64,000 nt of DNA from assembly GCA_028284775.1 (NCBI GenBank), contig JANQRB010000015.1, positions 122,704 through 186,703 on the forward strand, given 5' to 3'. Both the position numbers and the translations under genes were made by a program. The notes under the pieces were generated by a model that was not told the DNA's origin, made no database searches, and saw nothing but the letters and a program-made list of their open reading frames with translations. Shown here in pieces: positions 9,165-16,960 of this stretch. The DNA comes from Candidatus Kapaibacterium sp. GTDB taxonomy: Bacteria; Bacteroidota; Ignavibacteria; Kapaibacteriales; UBA7675. The stretch's first letter is position 1, and each line of letters begins with the position of its first letter.

Positions 9165-9977
9165 TTATTCGGTCGCTGCCCCGGTCACACGAAACTGAGT
9201 CCTGCCACAGACTAAGTGACAATCGGAAGAGAGGATACGTAATACACCTGCAAAGCTATGCGATATGAGAGGAGTGTATTCCATGACAACTGTATGCAGC
9301 TCCCCTGGTTCCAGCAGCTTCGGAAGTTCGCCGACAAATGAAACAGTTCCCTCTTTGTCCCATGGTACAATGAAGCCAACACCGTCAATAGTGCAGGGGC
9401 TATTCCCGGCATTTCTGATCACTATCGGCTCTCTGACGGTTGTGCCGATTTTAATTGAACCCAGATTAACATCATCGGCCATCAATCCCATTGGCGAGGT
9501 AACGATTCTCGTTTTCGCTATGCCATTGACCATCATGTGACCTACATACTGTCTGGCATTCTGTGGCACGACTCGTATATGAACAAAAAGCGATTCTCTG
9601 GCGGTCCCGGCCTTGCCGACCGTCACCGGAAGGCGGAGGTCGTCGGTACCAAAAGTGGCGGAGTCTTTACCGAATGTAACGAAGTCGATAATGAAGACAT
9701 CTGGAAATTCGTCGAAAGAGAGCGTTTCGAGGACAGCTTCCTCTGTATCCGAAAGATTCACAAGTGCGATTGTTACTTCACCCTCCTCTTCGTTGGGGTA
9801 AAGGCAGCTCATGACAATCTCAATGACATCGGTATCGAGTTCACCGCCGGCATTGGTAACTACGTCGCCGCCGACTTTTTCGCGGTTGGCGGGCACTTCC
9901 GTCGCCGAATCGCAGGCAAAGGCCAGCAGGCAGCAGACAAGGGCGTTCAAGCCGTAGAGCTGTATTTTGGTTAACAT
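9165..9977 (-). CDS. Lipoprotein with HYDIN/choice-of-anchor-D-like domain
   Basis: This is a 270-aa predicted lipoprotein. The signal segment ends in LLAFAC, giving a lipid-modified Cys at about residue 22. The mature part is beta-rich. From about residue 165 it reads VNLGSIKIGTTVREPIVIRNAGNSPCTIDGV, then LEPGELHTVVMEYTPLISHSFAGVLRI. This is the pattern of ASH/SPD-2/Hydin-like immunoglobulin folds (choice-of-anchor D) common in FCB secreted proteins. A related domain may precede it. Function is unknown, likely envelope-associated. The gene starts 22 bp past the end of the anti-sigma-like gene (10000-11337) on the same strand, so it may be the last gene of the sigma-factor operon. Confidence 0.75.
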   Translation of the reverse strand: MLTKIQLYGLNALVCCLLAFACDSATEVPANREKVGGDVVTNAGGELDTDVIEIVMSCLYPNEEEGEVTIALVNLSDTEEAVLETLSFDEFPDVFIIDFVTFGKDSATFGTDDLRLPVTVGKAGTARESLFVHIRVVPQNARQYVGHMMVNGIAKTRIVTSPMGLMADDVNLGSIKIGTTVREPIVIRNAGNSPCTIDGVGFIVPWDKEGTVSFVGELPKLLEPGELHTVVMEYTPLISHSFAGVLRILSSDCHLVCGRTQFRVTGAATE

Positions 9978-9999
9978 AATGATTCACCCGTTTTAGATT

Positions 10000-11337
10000 T
10001 TAGAGTTTAACTTCAATTCCAAGAGTTGCACCGAGTTTTTCGGTGGAGTACCAGGTACTGCCGTTATGAAAGAGCAGCGCGCTGCCTTCTATGCCTGTAT
10101 ACAGTCGGCTTTGATCGAGAATTTTCCATGAGCTTCCGACGACAAGTCGCAGCAGGGGGCCGCCGCGCGTAGCGCCGACGAAACTGCGCAGGAAGGGCTG
10201 TGTGCCCAGGATGCTGGCGGATTCGTCGAAGTCGTACTGGTGGAAGGCGCCCAGCCAGAAGCCGAGATAATTTTGTTCAATGATAATCGGACGTCCGTTT
10301 TCCTGACTATGGTAGCGCTGCAAGAAGTGTTCCTGACCGATTTCGATGCCGATGCTGTGCTGCGGCAGAATGTGATAAGCAAGGCTGACGGCCAGGTTGT
10401 TTAAGCTTGGATCGATGAGCGGATCGACGCTTAGGTCGGGAAACGACATGGCCCGAAAGCCACGGAGGCCCAGCGAAACATCGCTGAAAAGTGAAGTGCC
10501 CGGGCTGCTCCCTGATAATAAGGGGGAGGTGGAGAGCCGGCGTGCTACCCTGTTGCCTGCCCGGATCGCCGGCGAATCGGAGGGCGCCGCCAGCGGAACT
10601 GCATGGTGAAGGGCTGTCACAACCGGCGATACCTCTACTGCATTGTCTAATAGGGCCGGCCATAAGTCAGGCGTCTCATCCACATGAGCCTTCTCCCTTG
10701 ACGATTCGGGCGTCTGCGACGCGGTGCGGTCATTGCCGTGGAGCGCCGCGGCTTCATCGGCAATGGCTGCCCGGCTCTTGGAGAATCCCGATGCCTCTAG
10801 CGGCTCAAGCTGCATTGCCGAGGTGGCCGCGACCTCAGGCAATACGACCGCCTTACTCAAAATAACCATTGCCTCTGACGCTGCTGCTTGGTTCTGCTGT
10901 TGCAGGGCCGCCGCAATACCCGTTCGAGGGGCCGTTGCGATGGACTGCTGCTGCGCATTGCCAATTGCCTTTTCCACCGGTGAAGTCGGCAGCAATACAA
11001 GGAAGGTCAGGAGTGAAGAAAGCAGGGCGCTCGCCGCAGCGATCAGGATCGTGCCGAGCTGGCCGCCGGCGGCGCTAAAGCCTGCGCCGGATACGAATCC
11101 AAGGCCAAGCTGGCGCATAACGCTGGCTTTGTATTCGGCCGGGAGCAGCGGCTGATTGTTGCGCAATGGCTCGTGAATCGCCAACATTTCCTTCATCTCG
11201 GCCCGCAACTCGGCGTTATCCTGCAGGTGGCTGAACAGCAGGCGTTCGTCCTGCTCGCTGAGTTCGCCATCCAGGTAGCCCATCAGTAAATCCGAGGGCG
11301 AGGGGTTCAAATCGCTGGAAGTCCACATAGGTATCAT
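10000..11337 (-). CDS. Anti-sigma-like membrane protein with beta-rich C-terminus
   Basis: This is a 445-aa protein encoded 8 bp after the ECF sigma gene. Residues 14-75 (DLLMGYLDGELSEQDERLLFSHL) match the cytoplasmic anti-sigma/zinc-finger-like helical domain that starts with MxxYLDGEL, but the usual HxxxCxxC zinc ligands are missing. One membrane segment follows at about 94-116. Then comes an Ala/Ser-rich linker (120-285). The C-terminal 150 residues alternate polar and hydrophobic strands (LAVSLAYHI, IGIEIGQEHF, YLGFWLGAFHQYDF, GIEGSALLFHN, GATLGIEVKL), as in small outer-membrane-barrel domains. The predicted job is to hold the sigma factor and release it on an envelope cue sensed by the C-terminal domain. 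The fusion of an anti-sigma domain to a barrel-like domain is unusual. Confidence 0.75.
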   Translation of the reverse strand: MIPMWTSSDLNPSPSDLLMGYLDGELSEQDERLLFSHLQDNAELRAEMKEMLAIHEPLRNNQPLLPAEYKASVMRQLGLGFVSGAGFSAAGGQLGTILIAAASALLSSLLTFLVLLPTSPVEKAIGNAQQQSIATAPRTGIAAALQQQNQAAASEAMVILSKAVVLPEVAATSAMQLEPLEASGFSKSRAAIADEAAALHGNDRTASQTPESSREKAHVDETPDLWPALLDNAVEVSPVVTALHHAVPLAAPSDSPAIRAGNRVARRLSTSPLLSGSSPGTSLFSDVSLGLRGFRAMSFPDLSVDPLIDPSLNNLAVSLAYHILPQHSIGIEIGQEHFLQRYHSQENGRPIIIEQNYLGFWLGAFHQYDFDESASILGTQPFLRSFVGATRGGPLLRLVVGSSWKILDQSRLYTGIEGSALLFHNGSTWYSTEKLGATLGIEVKL

Positions 11338-11344
11338 GCCCCGA

Positions 11345-11971
11345 TTAGGCTAAAAGATCATTGATATAGGGAGCCAGGATTTCCCGCAGCGCCCGGCGAG
11401 CCCGGAAGATACGGGAGCGAGCGGCTGTTAAACTCACGCCGGTGACCTGACCGACTTCCCGGTAACCCAGGCCGGCAAACTCCTTCAAAATGAAGGCTTC
11501 CCGACAGTCGTCCGGCAACATTTCCAAAGCCGTTTCGATCAGCGATAGAAATTCGGTCTGTTCGTAGGGCCGGTCATGGCTTGGAAATTGTTGGTCTGCG
11601 AGAGGTACGGCACGCGATCGTTTGCGCTTTTGCACTTCGTTCAGGCAGCGATTGCGGGCAATCCGCAGCAGCAGCGCCGGCACATGATGAACACTCTCAC
11701 CCTGCCGTGCCATTTCGTAAAGTTTGGCGAGCGATTCCTGAAAAACGTCGCGTGCCAGCTCGTCGTCCTTCAGAATGCTGCAGCAGTAAGCAAAGAGGCG
11801 CGGAGCATGTCTGTCGTAGAGTTCGCTGAATGCCAGACTGGCCGATCGCCTGCCGCCGCCCATTGCCGCAAAAAGCTCTTCATCCGATTTATGTGGAGCG
11901 CCTTGCATAGCTGCCCTGTTATCCCGTCGATATTCTGTTTCCGGCTTCGGCTGCAATGACAATCGCCGCAA
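11345..11971 (-). CDS. ECF-type RNA polymerase sigma factor
   Basis: This is a 208-aa sigma-70 family protein of the extracytoplasmic-function class. Region 2 is at about residues 45-115 (FSELYDRHAPRLFAYCCSIL, then ARDVFQESLAKLYE) and contacts core polymerase and the -10 element. Region 4 is at 140-200 (LEMLPDDCREAFILKEFAGLGYREVGQVTGVSLTAARSR), the helix-turn-helix that binds the -35. The second ATG at 11908 (MQGAPHKSDEELF) may be the true start, because the first 21 residues are not conserved-looking. The anti-sigma-like gene follows after 8 bp, so the two are surely co-transcribed, and its membrane protein is the likely regulator. Target genes are unknown. Confidence 0.92.
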   Translation of the reverse strand: MRRLSLQPKPETEYRRDNRAAMQGAPHKSDEELFAAMGGGRRSASLAFSELYDRHAPRLFAYCCSILKDDELARDVFQESLAKLYEMARQGESVHHVPALLLRIARNRCLNEVQKRKRSRAVPLADQQFPSHDRPYEQTEFLSLIETALEMLPDDCREAFILKEFAGLGYREVGQVTGVSLTAARSRIFRARRALREILAPYINDLLA

Positions 11972-12031
11972 AAAATTTGTCGCACTTTTCAGAGTAAAAA
12001 AGCCGCTTTCGCGATTATCCTTGCAAAGTCC

Positions 12032-12061
12032 TTGACAAGGAGCGCAGGTGTCGTATATTTG
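12032..12061 (+). promoter_or_regulatory. Bacteroidota-type promoter of the padR operon
   Basis: A -35/-33 TTGACA (12032-12037) is followed by TATATTTG (12054-12061). The second element fits the Bacteroidota TAnnTTTG box, with 19 nt between TTG and TA, and also reads as a sigma-70-like TTGACA-N16-TATATT. It faces the padR gene, whose ATG is 112 nt downstream. Confidence 0.65.
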
Positions 12062-12080
12062 TTCTATTATCTAGAATATA
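12054..12080 (+). promoter_or_regulatory. Probable PadR operator overlapping the promoter
   Basis: A perfect inner inverted repeat TTCTA-N5-TAGAA (12062-12066 and 12072-12076) is nested in outer arms TATATT (12054-12059) and AATATA (12075-12080). It overlaps the -10 box and the expected start site, where repressor binding would block transcription. PadR proteins commonly repress their own operon at such AT-rich dyads. Assignment to this PadR is inference. Confidence 0.55.
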
Positions 12081-12172
12081 TCTGGTACGCCTGTTAAGTT
12101 CGCACAACTGATAATCGGCGGCCGGACTTTGAGCGATACATTCGATTTTGAACTGCAGGTAGGCAGCACTGT

Positions 12173-12496
12173 ATGGACATTGTGACACGAATCGAAGAGA
12201 TCATCTTGCTGGCAGTTCTGCAGCTTGGCAGCCGGGCTTATGGTGTCCCGATTCGCGAACATGTGCAGGCGATGTTGGGACATAGAGTTTCCATCGGCGC
12301 AATCTACGTGCCCCTGGACCGCCTGGTGCGCAAAGGCCTGCTGACGAGCTTCGAAGCGGAGCCGACGGCCGAAAGGGGCGGACGCCGCAAGCGTTACTAC
12401 AAGCTGTCTTCCGAGGGACTGGACGCCCTGCGCGCACTGCAGGATCTGCACGAACGCTTGTGGCGCGATGTACCGCAACCGCTTGGAGCCGGATAA
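12173..12496 (+). CDS. PadR family transcriptional regulator
   Basis: This is a 107-aa winged-helix repressor of the PadR-s1 type. The winged helix spans residues 5-85: EEIILLAVLQLGSRAYGVPIREHV, VSIGAIYVPLDRLVRKGLLTSF, and the wing GGRRKRYYKLSSEGLDAL, all hallmark PadR segments. It dimerises through a C-terminal helix (ALRALQDLHERLW). It probably represses its own operon at the dyad at 12054-12080 and responds to an unknown ligand. The partner gene at 12533 (a permease-prefix membrane protein, 36 bp downstream) is the typical companion of such PadR genes in Bacteroidota and Acidobacteria. Recognition is firm; the ligand is unknown. Confidence 0.92.
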   Translation: MDIVTRIEEIILLAVLQLGSRAYGVPIREHVQAMLGHRVSIGAIYVPLDRLVRKGLLTSFEAEPTAERGGRRKRYYKLSSEGLDALRALQDLHERLWRDVPQPLGAG

Positions 12497-12532
12497 GGCA
12501 TCCGGCATATAAAATCGCCTAACGATAGGGCT

Positions 12533-13168
12533 ATGTGGATGGACGAAAACGGACAAGCCAGACTAGCGGGTGAATCCTTGCCGCCCTTGATCCGGCGCTT
12601 TCTTTCCATAATGGCGGCACCGGCGGATCGCGATGCCATCCTGGGCGACTTCGAAGAAGAATTCCGACGGCGGATACATTCCGATGCGGTCGGCCGGGCC
12701 CGTCGCTGGCTGTTGCTGGAAATGCTGCTTTCGTTGCCGCCGCTTTTTCAACGACGACTTCTGTCAATTCTTTGGAGACTAGGTGCTATGAATCTGACTC
12801 TTCTGCGAACTAATCCGCTGCGCAGCGGCCTGCTTGGTCTATTGGCGCTGCTGCCGGCATTCATGGTGGGAACGGGAGGAATCCTGCATACGGCCGTCGG
12901 ACCAAATGCGACGAGTGAAGGATTACTGCTTCTCGGTAATCCATTCTTGGTTCTGGGCGGTATTGCCGTCGCGCTAGCTGTGAATCTGCTGACGACCGTC
13001 ACCATTGCTACGGAACGCAGCGAAGCGCGAGGTTGGGAAGTCAGAATCGGCTTGCAAGGCAAAGCGCTCAATGTTGCGGTTATTACCCTGGCCGGTCTGT
13101 TATCGGCTTTGATTTTTGCCTATCTGCTGGTGGAGAATTTTCAGATCATTTCGCGTTATAGCTTTTGA
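12533..13168 (+). CDS. Permease-prefix-domain membrane protein, PadR-linked
   Basis: This is a 211-aa membrane protein. Residues 15-75 match the permease prefix domain found ahead of MacB-like ABC permeases: LPPLIRRFLSI, then DAILGDFEEEFRRR, GRARRWLLLEML and PPLFQRR. Instead of the large FtsX/MacB permease that usually follows, it has only three membrane helices (about 97-120, 140-160, 180-203) and ends. So it is either a short stand-alone member or a remnant of a longer transporter; the 342 bp after it give no continuation. It lies 36 bp after padR in an apparent operon and is likely under its control. Confidence 0.8.
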   Translation: MWMDENGQARLAGESLPPLIRRFLSIMAAPADRDAILGDFEEEFRRRIHSDAVGRARRWLLLEMLLSLPPLFQRRLLSILWRLGAMNLTLLRTNPLRSGLLGLLALLPAFMVGTGGILHTAVGPNATSEGLLLLGNPFLVLGGIAVALAVNLLTTVTIATERSEARGWEVRIGLQGKALNVAVITLAGLLSALIFAYLLVENFQIISRYSF

Positions 13169-13510
13169 TTTCCCTCGAAATTTGGCAGGCGCCGCCGGCT
13201 TGACTGTGTCTGTTGAGATTTCTCCTTCAAAAGACCGGCAGTGCGGTAGCGGCGGAATTGCGGGCAGCTGTTAAACCCCGAACACCGGTTTCCAGGTCTG
13301 CACCCGGCTCTTTGATGGCATATCAATGGACACAAAATGCGAATTGGCGCGCTTGCGGGCGGGCTGATTGGAGCCCACCGGCCATCAATGCGTCCCTGGC
13401 TGGAGACAAGGGTGTGCAAAGTCGCTATTGATACAAAAGCCCAATAGGATTCTTTGCGGCGAGCTCAAAATCGACGCAGGCAGAATTTGGCTTGTTCACC
13501 GCATTGTGCG
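13169..13510. other. Convergent intergenic region, nothing recognised
   Basis: These 342 bp lie between convergent genes. No gene, terminator with a T-run, or remaining permease sequence could be identified. Confidence 0.5.
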
Positions 13511-14005
13511 CTAGAAGTACACTGCCGCCGTCACCGCAGCGCCTGTGTTAATCGTGATGCCGTCCGGCGAGCCGAATCGAAGGGAATTTTCGTCGGACTT
13601 AGTGAGATTCAATTGTGCTTCTACTCCCAGACTGAAGTCGTCATCCAGGAAGTAGTCGCCGCCGAAAGCAACGCCGAGCAGCCAATCGGTCTGGCCCTCG
13701 CCGACTTCAGGCGAATTAATGAGAGCGCCGACCCGGGCGCCGATGTAAGGCGTGATTTTTTTTGGCGTGCGGGTATAAAATTTAAAGAGCAGGCCGAGTG
13801 CCAGATCACTGCCGACTTCTTCACGATAGACGATTCCGAGTGATGGAGCGATCGTCACTTTCTTGCCCGTCCAAATCGGCATGCTGATCGCTGCCTGCTC
13901 ACTCTGGATGGAGGTGGCCAGACCTACGTTCCTGTCTTTGGCGGACAATAAGCCATGACTGAACAGTATCAACAAGAATACAACGACCAATCTGTAAACA
14001 AGCAT
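13511..14005 (-). CDS. Small outer-membrane beta-barrel-like protein
   Basis: This is a 164-aa protein with a signal peptide (VYRLVVVFLLILFSHGLLSA). The mature chain is a series of amphipathic strands (VTIAPSLGIVYRE, DLALGLLFKFYTR, ITPYIGARVGALI, TDWLLGVAFGGDYFLD, FSLGVEAQLNL, INTGAAVTAAVYF) and ends in an aromatic residue, the classical C-terminal signature of outer-membrane barrels. The length and strand count suggest an 8-stranded barrel of the OmpW/OmpX-like class. It lies 66 bp after the lipoprotein gene 14072-14641 on the same strand and may share its transcript. Function is unknown. Confidence 0.8.
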   Translation of the reverse strand: MLVYRLVVVFLLILFSHGLLSAKDRNVGLATSIQSEQAAISMPIWTGKKVTIAPSLGIVYREEVGSDLALGLLFKFYTRTPKKITPYIGARVGALINSPEVGEGQTDWLLGVAFGGDYFLDDDFSLGVEAQLNLTKSDENSLRFGSPDGITINTGAAVTAAVYF

Positions 14006-14071
14006 TGTTAATCCTGGGTAAAATACATTGTTAAGTATCAGGGATTTCGCAGTCGGCAGGGATGCGACTCG

Positions 14072-14641
14072 TCAACCTGGAAAGAAGCCGTCACCGTTGG
14101 CCACAACGAGACCGCGCCACACGATCACGTCATTGAAGCGCGCATACAGGCGGTAGAATCCATCTGGCAAGGCTGCATTCTCATCATCTGCATTCAGGTT
14201 GATAGTGATGGAGTATTGGCCAGGGACCAAACTTTCGTCAAAATAGAGGCGCACGTTGCTGGAGCCGGGCAGGGCGGGAGGACCAACAATGCCATCAAGC
14301 GGATCTCCCGGTTCAGTGATACTGTCGAAAGGACCAAGGGCAGGCACGAGCCAAATAGTAACTTGGGCCCGCCGTTGCAGAGTATAATACAACTCCATCT
14401 GATCGCGCGCCGGATTGGGAACGGGGGAGGACACAAAAAAGTTCTCATCGCTCGATTGCGGCTCCTGCGGATTGCCCCAACGCCCCAGGACTCTTCCATC
14501 GACAGACGTGACAACGATGCCGCTGATGCGCGGCACTTCATTGACGGGCGCGACAGGAAAACTCTCCTCATCGCGGCAGCCGACCAGAGCGACGATGCCG
14601 AAACAGATCACAAGCGGAAGCCAACGGGATCCTTGATTCAT
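14072..14641 (-). CDS. Lipoprotein with FlgD/T9SS-CTD-like beta domain
   Basis: This is a 189-aa predicted lipoprotein with a signal ending GIVALVGC (lipid Cys at about 22). Residues 70-189 form a beta sandwich that looks like the FlgD-Ig/T9SS sorting fold placed at the C-terminus: PVPNPARDQMELYYTLQRRAQVTIWLV, then VPGQYSITINLNADDENAALPDGFYRLYARFNDVIVWRGLVV. With a lipoprotein signal it would sit in the outer membrane rather than serve as a cleavable sorting signal. It is upstream of the small barrel protein (13511-14005) and may work with it, though that is guilt by position only. Confidence 0.75.
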   Translation of the reverse strand: MNQGSRWLPLVICFGIVALVGCRDEESFPVAPVNEVPRISGIVVTSVDGRVLGRWGNPQEPQSSDENFFVSSPVPNPARDQMELYYTLQRRAQVTIWLVPALGPFDSITEPGDPLDGIVGPPALPGSSNVRLYFDESLVPGQYSITINLNADDENAALPDGFYRLYARFNDVIVWRGLVVANGDGFFPG

Positions 14642-14693
14642 CTGATGCTACCCTGATGATTCGTGGGATGCGGAAGAAATTGAAATATACGCG

Positions 14694-14710
14694 AGATAGG
14701 ATTGCTATCT
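14694..14710. promoter_or_regulatory. Palindrome between divergent genes
   Basis: A perfect inverted repeat AGATAG-N5-CTATCT lies 53 nt upstream of the lipoprotein start (14641) and about 180 nt from the GNAT start. A TATATTTC box for leftward transcription overlaps nearby (14683-14690). It is a candidate operator with no known binder. Confidence 0.3.
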
Positions 14711-14887
14711 TAGTATTTTTTCGACAGCCGGGAATCGTAAATATCAAAGAGCGCCGATACGCGCCTTGTATGTCCTTAGTTGCAGAATTTGCGATGACCT
14801 GCGTTTCGTGAGCCCCGCCGGATTGCCGCCGGCGTCCTGTATCCGGTCCGCACTTTATTCAAAATTCGTAATACTTAAACCTCCTGA

Positions 14888-15343
14888 ATGTATATGATTA
14901 CCAGTATTCGCGAGGCTGAAATTGCTTCGATCCCGAGTTTACTGCGTCTTATGCGCGCGTACTACGAGTTTGACAATCATCAATTCGACGAGGCCGGTGC
15001 CCGAAGCGGCCTGCTGGAATTACTGGCAAATGAGACCTACGGTAAAATCTGGCTGATTGTGGTCGATGAACGATCCGTGGGATACATCGCGTTGACTTTT
15101 GGATTCGTGCTGGAATTTCACGGCCGCGATGCTTTCATCGATGAGCTGTTTATCGACGAGGAGTACCGGCATCGCGGTCTCGGTAAACAAGCGATGGATC
15201 ATGCGCTCGACTATGCGCGAAGCCTTGGCGTCAAAGCTGTTCATCTGGAGGTGGAGCGCGAAAACATCGTAGCCCGGGAGTTGTACCGCAAAATGGGCTT
15301 TAAGGAACGGGAACGCTTCTTCCTGATGAGCGCCAAACTGTAA
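14888..15343 (+). CDS. GNAT family N-acetyltransferase
   Basis: This is a 151-aa GCN5-related acetyltransferase. The acetyl-CoA pyrophosphate loop is clear at about residues 98-106 (EYRHRGLGKQAM), preceded by the beta4 strand AFIDELFIDEEY and followed by VKAVHLEVERENIVARELYRKMGFKERERFFLM, the usual C-terminal half. The motif ENxxARxLYxKMGF is typical of RimI/YhbS-like members acting on small molecules or protein N-termini. The substrate cannot be told from sequence. The start is ATG 14888 or, equally, ATG 14894. It is a single-gene unit. Confidence 0.9.
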   Translation: MYMITSIREAEIASIPSLLRLMRAYYEFDNHQFDEAGARSGLLELLANETYGKIWLIVVDERSVGYIALTFGFVLEFHGRDAFIDELFIDEEYRHRGLGKQAMDHALDYARSLGVKAVHLEVERENIVARELYRKMGFKERERFFLMSAKL

Positions 15344-15984
15344 GACCGACACGTTAAAGTTTTTGGTCATATCAAGGGTTCGTCTTCCTTGTTAATCGAT
15401 TCTCAAAGCAGAAACTACTATGCCTGACGATAAATGCCGTCAGGCAAGCGCCGGGAATACAGGCTGCTAGCTCGAACATCCGAAGAGCAGGGCTGCATGT
15501 CCCTTTCCAAAAAACAAAAGCCCTCTCCGCAATATCTACGAAGAGGGCCTACACCGCGTGCCTGCGATGACCTGTCCCAATCGAGCCTCATCGGCATCAA
15601 AAAAGAGAACAGGTCGTCGGCACTCTCCCACGTTTGTGCATATCAGCCGGCACGATTTTTTTTACTGATGCTTGCCCTTGACATCTTCCGGACTCAAATC
15701 AGACCCTCAGGATCTGATCCTCTGCGTGAGGTCGAGCTTCGCGGCAAGCTCTTTGTATGGGTTCGAGTGGCTTGCAGACGCAATGTCCAAACGCATCGCA
15801 CTCCCTGCAGACCGGCTGTACTTGTCACATCGCAGAGACCTGTCTTTGTCCTTTCGAACAGAGAGAAAGCTAGGCCTGCCGTTGTAAAGAAACCAGTGAA
15901 AATGTATAACTGTAGCACTTCACTACCTAGCTGTCGCGAACTCATACAAGGATAGAACAGGCTCGCTATCACCCCTTCCTTTGT
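15344..15984. other. Intergenic region with two hairpins
   Basis: This 641-bp region has no supported gene. A perfect 9-bp hairpin lies at 15421-15446 (arms TGCCTGACG/CGTCAGGCA, 8-nt loop, no T-run), about 80 nt past the GNAT stop. A minus-strand terminator lies at 15509-15548. Short frames here show no domain. Confidence 0.5.
15509..15548 (-). terminator. Rho-independent terminator (leftward)
   Basis: The 7-bp stem GCCCTCT (15520-15526)/AGAGGGC (15542-15548) is followed on the minus strand by a T-rich run (15519 down to 15509). The nearest leftward gene, the LytTR regulator, ends 437 nt away, so either its transcript has a long tail or an unseen minus-strand RNA ends here. Confidence 0.5.
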
Positions 15985-16737
15985 TCATACGATTAACAAG
16001 CGATCCAGCAGGGCGTCTTTTTTCCGAACCGAGACGCTGACGCTGCTTCCATCGCGCATAATGATAATACCGCCTTTGCCGCGGGCGTACTTATCCACGT
16101 AGTTCAAATTTATCAGATGGCGATTGTGGACCCGTACGAATTCACGCGGATCGAGTAACTCTTCATACAGGTGCAGGCGCTTCGACACGACAACTTCACT
16201 GCCGTCTTTCAGATAGACCCTGGTACAGTTGCCGTTGGCTTCACAGCGTACGATATCGTCGGGCAAGACAACAGTCAGTCCATCCTTGGTCGGCAGTCCG
16301 ACGCGTTGCGGACGGGTCTGTGTTCGAGCCGTCGCGCGGCAATCCGTCTCGGCTTCGCCGCCGCCGTTACGCCGTTTGTGCTGCACTTTGGCAACGGCGG
16401 CGCTAAGGTCGTCGGGAATGATAGGCTTCAGTAAATAATCGATCGCGGCATTCTTGATGGCCTGGATCGCATAGCGTTCATGGGCCGTGGTAAAGATAAT
16501 CTCAAATTGTCGATCCGGCTGTTCTCTGAGGATATCGAAACATTCACCATCTCCGAGCTCCACATCGAGGAAGAGAATATCGGGCTGCGTATCGCTCAGT
16601 GCTTCGCCGCTTTGACGAACGGACTCAATTGTACGAATCACTTCAACTTCGGGGCAATAGCGCGCCAGCAAGTAACAGAGTGTTTCTCTGTGTCTCGGTT
16701 CGTCTTCGGCAATTATAGCTGTAAGCATTGCAGGCAT
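15985..16737 (-). CDS. LytTR-family response regulator
   Basis: This is a 250-aa two-component response regulator. The receiver domain (residues 4-122) has the acidic pair E11-D12, the phospho-acceptor D58 in ILFLDVELGDG, the T/S switch in IIFTTAHE and the Lys in LLKPI. After a linker, a LytTR DNA-binding domain covers about residues 150-250 (VVLPDDIVRCEANGNCTRVYLKDG, FVRVHNRHLINLNYVDKY). Such regulators bind paired 9-bp direct repeats and are usually activated by a HisKA_3/LytS-like kinase. No such kinase is adjacent, so it is an orphan here. The start is ATG 16737 (or the internal ATG at residue 4). Confidence 0.92.
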   Translation of the reverse strand: MPAMLTAIIAEDEPRHRETLCYLLARYCPEVEVIRTIESVRQSGEALSDTQPDILFLDVELGDGECFDILREQPDRQFEIIFTTAHERYAIQAIKNAAIDYLLKPIIPDDLSAAVAKVQHKRRNGGGEAETDCRATARTQTRPQRVGLPTKDGLTVVLPDDIVRCEANGNCTRVYLKDGSEVVVSKRLHLYEELLDPREFVRVHNRHLINLNYVDKYARGKGGIIIMRDGSSVSVSVRKKDALLDRLLIV

Positions 16738-16960
16738 GTTTTAGTGTTAAGTTGCAGAAACAAGAGCGAGTCGCATAAAGATCAATAGTTACACGACCTT
16801 GTTATCATCTACGTAATTTGGCCGGATGCCAGACCGGGAACCCCGTCGCTGTGCTGCGGCCCGGACAGACAACAGTATCCCTGAAATATTCTGTCGGAGC
16901 GAAGCATTGGCCTCATTTTTTCGTTCAACGCTGTTTCGCGATTTCTTCGTGTTGCATGTA

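Noticed and set aside
15744..15830. Possible tRNA-like GGTTCGA stretch
   Set aside because: No acceptor stem or cloverleaf could be formed around it.
15434..15955. 173-codon plus-strand frame
   Set aside because: It reads through a hairpin and a leftward terminator and has no protein-like pattern.
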